A DNA stretch of 64,000 nt from Arenicola marina (lineage: Eukaryota > Annelida > Polychaeta > Arenicolidae): NCBI GenBank assembly GCA_964019135.1, contig OZ025252.1:6340823-6404822 (forward strand). Reading direction: 5' to 3'. Within the stretch, counting starts at the first letter, position 1, and each line of letters opens with the position of its first letter. Of this stretch, positions 48,701 to 57,700 are shown one piece after another. Both the position numbers and the translations under genes were made by a program. Under the pieces are notes generated by a model. The model saw only the letters and a list, made by a program, of their open reading frames with translations. It did not search any database and was not told where the DNA came from.

Positions 48701-51700
48701 TCTGGCCCCAGCCCTTCAGTCTTCATATGACAACCATGTACACACTGCCACATGGGGGAGGGTCTCTACTATAAAAACATGGTTGGGGGGGCGGGAGGGG
48801 TTTTGTCGCTGGACGCTTATGAAGTTTCTTATGAAAACATTACCCTCTATAGCGAATATTTTTCGTAAACCACATTGATTTCCCCTTTAGAGCTAAAATA
48901 TTCATTAAGATACCCCATAGAACTGATATTTATATATGAAAGTCAACATAACACCTTACCCAGCCAAATTTGTCTTACTAGTGACTTCCAAATAGATAAA
49001 TCTAATAAATAAATCGAATAAGATTTAATAATAAGATTTATTAATCGCCATAGCGATGATATAACATACATGATCAACTTATTATTAGTATGGCAGCTAA
49101 TCCCTCTACTGGTATCTTTTTCCTGCATGAGTGCATGAGTGTCTGGCCCGTTTAATCTCTGTCGTCTAATTTCTGGCGTTCAATCTCTGGCGATGTTGCT
49201 GTTGTTGCAGTGGACCTGTCCAGCATTGACCGGCGCACCACCGCGGTGGAGGCCCAGTCCAGGCACAGGGTCGACACACTCTGCCAGAGTTACGTCGACT
49301 CCGACGTCTACCTGTTAATCGCCAAGGAGGCAGCAATAACCGGAAGTCAGGTCTCCAGCGACACTCGTAGCAAGGCGGAAACACATGACGCGAACCCTAG
49401 CGGGTATAGCGGGCTGCGGTTCTTTACTCTGGTCGGAATATTGCTGAGGTATAAGGACGATCAAGGCACCTGCTTTAGTTTAACGTCCATGATGGGACTC
49501 AGACAATAAATATTATAGATGTATAAGTAACGTGATAGAGTTTTCTAATCATTGACTGATGTCGTTACTTATATTTCTGACATCTTATCTCTGACGTGTT
49601 ATCTGATGTGTTATCTCTGACATCAAATCTCGACGTCTAATTTCTGATGCCTAATCTGTGAGTCTAATCTCTGACGTCTAATCTCTGACGTCTAATCTCT
49701 GATGTCTAATCTCTGACGCCTAATCTCTGATGTCTAATCTGTGAGTCTAATCTCTGACGTCTAATCTCTGATGTCTAATCTCTGACCTCTAATCTCTGAT
49801 GTCTAATCTGTGAGTCTAATCTCTGATGTCTAATCTCTGACGTCTAATCTCTGACGTCTAATCTCTGACGTCTACTCTCTGATGTCTAATCTCTGACGTC
49901 TAATATCTGACATCTAATCTCTGACGTCTAATCTCTGATGTCTAATCTGTGAGGCTAATCTCTGACGTCTGATCTCTGGCGTCTAATCTGTGAGTTTAAT
50001 CTCTGATGTCTAATCTCTGACGTCTAATCTCTGATGTATAATCTATGACGTAGTATATGTGACGTATTTTCTTTGCCGTCTAATCTATGACGTGTTAGCT
50101 CTGACGTCTAATCTGTGACGTGTTAGCTCTGACGTCTAATCTATGACGTCTTATCTCGGACGTGCTATATCTGATGTGTTATATTTGACGTATAATCTGA
50201 AGTCTTATCTCTGACTGGGACAACTTATGTCTGATTCGACGTCATATAAGACTGTTGTCTTTCTTGTGATATACGTGACCAGGCATTTATAGACTATAGC
50301 ACTGACCTTCGGCTCCTTAGAACCTTAACCCAGTAAACACCATATTTGCATGATGATCTGTATTTTATGCAATCTTGCACAGCTACGACAGTTCAGTACG
50401 TGCGATATGACGCCGATCCTGAATCCTGATTCCCCATCCTCCCTTCCAGCCGGATGTACCTGAACCTGTGGCGGGACCGCTCCGGATTCATGTACCGGAT
50501 CATCCCCGTCATCTACATATCCGGATTTATCTGGATCTTCTGCTGGCAGTTGACACCGGACTTCAGGACCGGCATTCAGGATCGGACTGGCGTCTTCTAC
50601 CAGAGCACGTCCACCGCCGTAGTGACTGGGACCCTGACTGCCTCGGCCCTCTGTAAGACTGGTTCTCTGGTTGTCCACAGCTATGGTGTCCGGGGCGGGG
50701 GGGGTGCGGAGGGGCGGGGGGGTAGGGGGGTGCTAGGACCCCATGCCCAGACCGCCGCTGTGGCAAAATAGCCATCTGCAGGAACTACGAATCACAGTAA
50801 CGAGCCGTAACGGGCAATTAAATACATAACTTATTATCACATTGAAAAAGCGATGCCTGAGAGCGATTTCTGTCCTTCGTTCACATAATACCCGTGAGAT
50901 ATAGGCACATAATGAAGTATGTCTCCGGCATTGTTTCGTCGATATCCGCTGCGCATTTTTGTCCGCATTTATTCCCTTCTTCCTTCTTCGAATAATTCAT
51001 TCCTTTCCCCTCCAATTAATACATTATTTACCTTTCCCTCCAATTAATACATTCCTTACATTCCCCTCCAATTAATACATTCCTTACCTTCCCCTCCAAT
51101 TAATACTGTCCTCACCTTCCCCTCCAATTAATACATTCCTTATCTTCCCCTCCAATTATTACATTCCTTACCCTCCTCTCAAATTAAAACATTACTTACC
51201 TTCCCTTCCAATTAATACATTCCTTACCTTCCCCTCCAATTAATACATTTCTTACCTTCCCCTCCAATTAATACATTCCTTACATTCCCCTCCAATTGAT
51301 ACATTCCTTACCTTTCCCTCCAATAAATACATTCCTTACCTTCCCCTCCAATTAATACATTCCTTACCTTCTCCTTCAATGAATACATTTCTTACCGTCC
51401 CCTCCAATTACTACATTTCTTACCTTCCCCTCCAACTAATACATTTCTTACCTTCCCCTCCATTTAATTCATGTCTTACCTTCCCCTCCAATCAATACAT
51501 TACTTACATTCCCCTCCAATTGATACATTCCTTACCCTTCCCTCCAATAAATACATTCCTTACCTTCCCCTCCAATTAATGCATGCCTTACCTTCTCCTC
51601 CAATGAATACATTCCTTACCGTCCCCTCCAATTACTACATTTCTTACTTTCCCCTCCAATTAATACATTTTTCACCTTCCCGTCCAATTAATGCATTCCT

Positions 51701-54700
51701 TATTTTTCCCTCCCATTAATACATTCCTTACCTTTCCCTCCAAATATTACATTCCTTATCTTCCCCTCCAACAAATACATTATTTACCTTCCCCTCCAAA
51801 GATTACATTCCTTACTTTTCCCTCCAAGGACTTCATGCTTCATTTATTCAATCCTTCCCCTGAGAGTAAAACATTCATTTTCATTTTCCCCTCAAATGAA
51901 GACATTTCCCCACTGTTTCGCCAGTAGACATGGCTCGCCCTTGGCTGGCCCATTCCCTAGGTTCTCACGGCCGTGTAACGTGCGTGTCCGTGCGTGGTGT
52001 GATTGCAGTCCCCGTGCTTCGAGACCTCTACTACAGGGAGGCCCGGGAAGGGCTCTACGGCTGCAGTCACCTCCTCGTGTCCTACTATGTCCACGTCCTG
52101 CCCTTCCACGCCCTGTCCAGCATCCTGGGCAGCACGTGGCTGTACTGGTACGTAACGCCTGACCACCCCCCCCCCCCCCCACCCCCTTCCACGCCCTGTC
52201 CAGCATCCTGGGCTGCACGTGGCTGTACTGGTACGTAACGCCTGACCACCCCCCCCCCCACCCCCTTCCACGCCCTGTCCAGCATCCTGGGCTGCACGTG
52301 GCTGTACTGGTAAGTAACGCCTGACCACCACCACCACCTCCACCCCCTTCCACGACCTGTCCAGCATCCTGGGCAGCACGTGGCTGTACTGGTAAGTAAC
52401 GCCTGACCACCACCCCCCCCCCCACCCCCTTCCACGCCCTGTCCAGCATCCTGGGCTGCACGTGGCTGTACTGGTAAGTAACGCCTGACCACCACCACCA
52501 CCTCCACCCCCTTCCACGACCTGTCCAGCATCCTGGGCTGCACGTGGCTGTACTGGTAAGTAACGCCTGACCACCACCCCCCCCCCCCCCCCCAACCCCC
52601 TTCCACGCCCTGTCCAGCATCCTGGGCTGCACGTGGCTGTACTGGTAAGTAACGCCTGACCACCACCCCCACCACCACCCCCATCACCCCCTTCCACGCC
52701 CTGTCCAGCATCCTGGGCTGCACGTGGCTGTACTGGTAAGTAACGCCTGACCACCACCCCCACCACCACCCCCATCACCCCCTTCCACGCCCTGTCCAGC
52801 ATCCTGGGCTGCACGTGGCTGTACTGGTACGTAACGCCTGACCACCACCACCACCACCACCCCCACCACCCCCTTCCACGCCCTGTCCAGCATTTTGGGC
52901 TCTACGTGGCTGTACTGGTACGTAACGCCTGACCATTCCCCCACCACCACCCCCATCACCCCCTTCCACGCCCTGTCCAGCATCCTGGGTTGAACGTGGC
53001 TGTACTGGTACGTAACGCCTGACCATTCCCCCACCACCACCCCCATCACCCCCTTCCACGCCCTGTCCAGCATCCTGGGTTGAACGTGGCTGTACTGGTA
53101 CGTAACGCCTGACCACCCCCCCACCATCACTCCCACCACCACCACCACCCCCACCCCCTTCCACGCCCTGTCCAGCATCCTGGGCTCTACGTGGCTGTAC
53201 TGGTACGTAACGCCTGACCACTACCACCACCACCACCACCACCCCCTTCCACGCCCTGTCCAGCATCCTGGGCTCCACGTGGCTGTACTGGTATGTAACA
53301 CGGGGGGGGGGGGGGACCTGGTGCACGTACTCGCCCCCCCTTTTTGGCTGGAATTTCGTGTCCCCCCACTCTTTCCTCGATCCGTCATGGAGATTCTTCT
53401 GAAATACTTGGGGATAATCCGTGAATACCGATGTATAATAATTATCCTTTTTTCATCAATATTTTACACCACGATGTCTTGTCACAATAAATGAATATCA
53501 ATTCTAAAAAGATATGTATATAGTTTACACTATTTACAGTGGGCTACTATGTAGATTTTTAATTTATTTAATTATTAAGTGGATATGTTCGCAACAAATT
53601 TTAGGCGGCGGTCGATCCGGCTGCGGAATTCAACCCAGACGTCATGTCTTCCTTTCATTGCAGGGCCATAGGCCTGTACCCAGGCGTCATGTCTTCCTTT
53701 CATTGCAGGGCCATAGGCCTGTACCCAGGCGTCATGTCTTCCTTTCATTGCAGGGCCATAGGCCTGTACCCAGGCGTCATGTCTTCCTTTCATTGCAGGG
53801 CCATAGGCCTGTACCCAGGCGTCATGTCTTCCTTTCATTGCAGGGCCATAGGCCTGTACCCAGACGTCATGTCTTCCTTTCATTGCAGGGCCATAGGCCT
53901 GTACCCAGGCGTCATGTCTTCCTTTCATTGCAGGGCCATAGGCCTGTACCCAGGCGTCATGTCTTCCTTTCATTGCAGGGCCATAGGCCTGTACCCAGAC
54001 GTCATGTCTTCCTTTCATTGCAGGGCCATAGGCCTGTACCCAGACGTCATGTCTTCCTTTCATTGCAGGGCCATAGGCCTGTACCCAGACGTCATGTCTT
54101 CCTTTCATTGCAGGGCCATAGGCCTGTACCCAGACGTCATGTCTTCCTTTCATTGCAGGGCCATAGGCCTGTACCCAGGCGTCATGTCTTCCTTTCATTG
54201 CAGGGCCATAGGCCTGTACCCAGACGTCATGTCTTCCTTTCATTGCAGGGCCATAGGCCTGTACCCAGACGTCATGTCTTCCTTTCATTGCAGGGCCATA
54301 GGCCTGTACCCAGGCGTCATGTCTTCCTTTCATTGCAGGGCCATAGGCCTGTACCCAGACGTCATGTCTTCCTTTCATTGCAGGGCCATAGGCCTGTACC
54401 CAGGCGTCATGTCTTCCTTTCATTGCAGGGCCATAGGCCTGTACCCAGACGTCATGTCTTCCTTTCATTGCAGGGCCATAGGCCTGTACCCAGACGTCAT
54501 GTCTTCCTTTCATTGCAGGGCCATAGGCCTGTACCCAGACGTCATGTCTTCCTTTCATTGCAGGGCCATAGGCCTGTACCCAGACGTCATGTCTTCCTTT
54601 CATTGCAGGGCCATAGGCCTGTACCCAGGCGTCATGTCTTCCTTTCATTGCAGGGCCATAGGCCTGTAACCAGACGTCATGTCTTCCTTTCATTGCAGGG

Positions 54701-57700
54701 CCATAGGCCTGTACCCAGGCGTCATGTCTTCCTTTCATTGCAGGGCCATAGGCCTGTACCCAGACGTCATGTCTTCCTTTCATTGCAGGGCCATAGGCCT
54801 GTACCCAGGCGTCATGTCTTCCTTTCATTGCAGGGCCATAGGCCTGTACCCAGACCTCCACCGCTTCGCCGTTTTCTTTGCCGTCACGTTCATCCTGCAG
54901 CACCTGGGGGAGGTGCAAACCTTGACCTGCGTGTCCCTGGCACACAACCCGGCCCTGGCCCAAAGTGTGGGCACCCTACTGGCAGCCCTCTCCTGCCTCT
55001 ACGCCTCGGGGCTCTTCAGGTAACACCAGGGGAGAGGGGGGAGAGGGGAGGGGGGGGGGGACCTGCTGGCAGCCCTCTCCTGCCTCTACGCCTCGGGGCT
55101 CTTCAGGTAACGCCAGGGGGGAGGGGGGGAGGGGGGGAGGGGGGACCTGCTGGCCGCCCTCTCCTGCCTCTACGCCTCAGGGCTCTTCAGGTAACGCCAG
55201 GGGGAGGGGTGAGGGGGGGGGGGGACCTGCTGGCCGCCCTCTCCTGCCTCTACGCCTCGGGGCTCTTCAGGTAACGCCAGGGGGGAGGGGGGAGAGGGGA
55301 GGGGGGGGGGGACCTGCTGGCCGCCCCTCTCCTGCCTCTACTCCTAGGGGCTCTTCAGGTAACACCAGGGAGGAGGGGGGGGAGAGGGGAGGAGGGAGGG
55401 GGGACCTGCTGGCCTCCCTCTCCTGCCTCTACGCCTCGGGGCTCTTCAGGTAACGCCAGGGGGGAGGTGGGACGGGGGGAGGGGGGAGGGGGGACCTGCT
55501 GGCCTCCTTCTCCTGCCTCTACGCCTCGGGGCTCTTCAGGTAACGCCAGGGGGGAGGGGGGAGGGGGGACCTGCTGGCCTCCCTCTCCTGCCTCTACGCC
55601 GCGGGGCTCTTCAGGTAACACCAGGAGGGAGGGGGGGAGGGGGGAGGGGGGACCTTCTGGCAGCCCTCTCCTGCCTCTACGCCTCGAGGCTCTTCAGGTA
55701 ACGGCCAGGGGGGAGGGGGGAGGGGGGAGGGGGGACCTGCTGACCTCCCTCTCCCTGCCTCTACGCCTCGGGGCCCTTCAGTAACGCCAGGGGGGGAGGG
55801 GGGAGGGGGGGACCTGCTGGCCGCCCTCTCCTGCCTCTACGCCTCGGGGCTCTTCAGGTAACACCAGGGGGGAGGGGGGAGGGGGGAGGGGGGACCTGCT
55901 GGCCTCCTTCTCCTGCCTCTACGCCTCGGGGCTCTTCAGGTAACGCCAGGGGGGAGGGGGGAGGGGGGACCTGCTGGCCGGCCCCTCTCCTGCCTCTACG
56001 CCTCGGGGCTCTTCAGGTAACACCAGGGGGGAGGAGGAGGGAGGAGGGGGGACCTGCTGGCCTCCCTCTCCTGCCTCTACGCCTCGGGGCCCTTCAGGTA
56101 ACGCCAGGGGGGACGGGGGAGGGGGGACCTGCTGACCGCCCTCTCCTGCCTCTACGCCTCGGGGCTCTTCAGGTAACACCAGAGAGGAGGAGGAGGGGGG
56201 AGGGGGGACCTGCTGACCGCCCTCTCCTGCCTCTACGCCTCGCCTCGCCCGTCAACCCTATGACGTAGTCGCATGGCTCTTTCAATTTCTCAGACAATGG
56301 CATAGCTACTGACAATGCATTCCTAAACTGATCGCCATTATAAACTTACTGACGAAAGACCCGAATATCTTAAATACATGTACTTCTTTAGCTCTAAAAG
56401 TGGTAAAATCCTCAGTTATATTTACGTCATCTACTTTTCAGAGCGTTCGAAAACCTGATTCCCCCTCTGCAGTGGTTTTCCTACATCAACTTCTTCCGCT
56501 ACGCCATGGAAATCATCGTAGCGAATGAGTACCATGACCTCAACATGACCTGTCCTTACGTGGGTGAGAACAATGACCAATACCATGACCTCATCATGAC
56601 CTGTCCTTACGTGGGTGAGAACAATGACCAATACCATGACCTCAACATGACCTGTCCTTACGTGGGTGAGAACAATGACCAATACCATGACCTCAACATG
56701 GCCTGTCCTTACGTGGGTGAGAACAATGACCAATACCATGACCTCAACATGGCCTGTCCTTACGTGGGTGAGAACAATGACCAATACCATGACCTCATCA
56801 TGACCTGTCCTTACGTGGGTGAGAACAATGACCAATACCATGACCTCAACATGACCTGTCCTTACGTGGGTGAGAACAATGACCAATACCATGACCTCAA
56901 CATGGCCTGTCCTTACGTGGGTGAGAACAATGACCAATACCATGACCTCAACATGGCCTGTTCCACACCCCATAAGGTCATCGTACCCATACAGACCCCA
57001 CAACACATACAGACCCCACAACACATACAGACCTCACAACACATACAGACCCCACAACACATACAGACCCCACAACACATACAGACCTCACACCACACAT
57101 AGACCCCACACAACACACCACACATAGACCCCACACAACACACCACATATAGACCCCACACAACACACCACACATAGACCCCACACAACACACCACATAT
57201 AGACCCCACACAACACACCACACATAGACCCCACACAACACACCACACATAGACCCCACACAACACACCACACATAGACCCCACACAACACACCACACAT
57301 AGACCCCACACAACACACCACACATAGACCCCACACAACACACCACACATAGACCCCACACAACACACCACACATAGACCCCACACAACACACCACACAT
57401 AGACCCCACACAACACACCACACATAGACCCCACACAACACACCACACATAGACCCCACACAACACACCACACATAGACCCCACACAACACACCACATAT
57501 AGACCCCACACAACACACCACATATAGACCCCACACAACACACCACACATAGACCCCACACAACACACCACATAGAGACCCCACACAACACACCACACAT
57601 AGACCCCACACAACACACCACATATAGACCCCACACAACACACCACACATAGACCCCACACAACACACCACATATAGACCCCACACAACACACCGCATAT

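Noticed and set aside
53514-55274. 586-codon plus frame and 462-codon minus frame over the exon-8 acceptor array
   Set aside because: 45-bp repeat out of the transporter frame or antisense; only the frame leading into LHRFAVFF has support, and that as exon 8.
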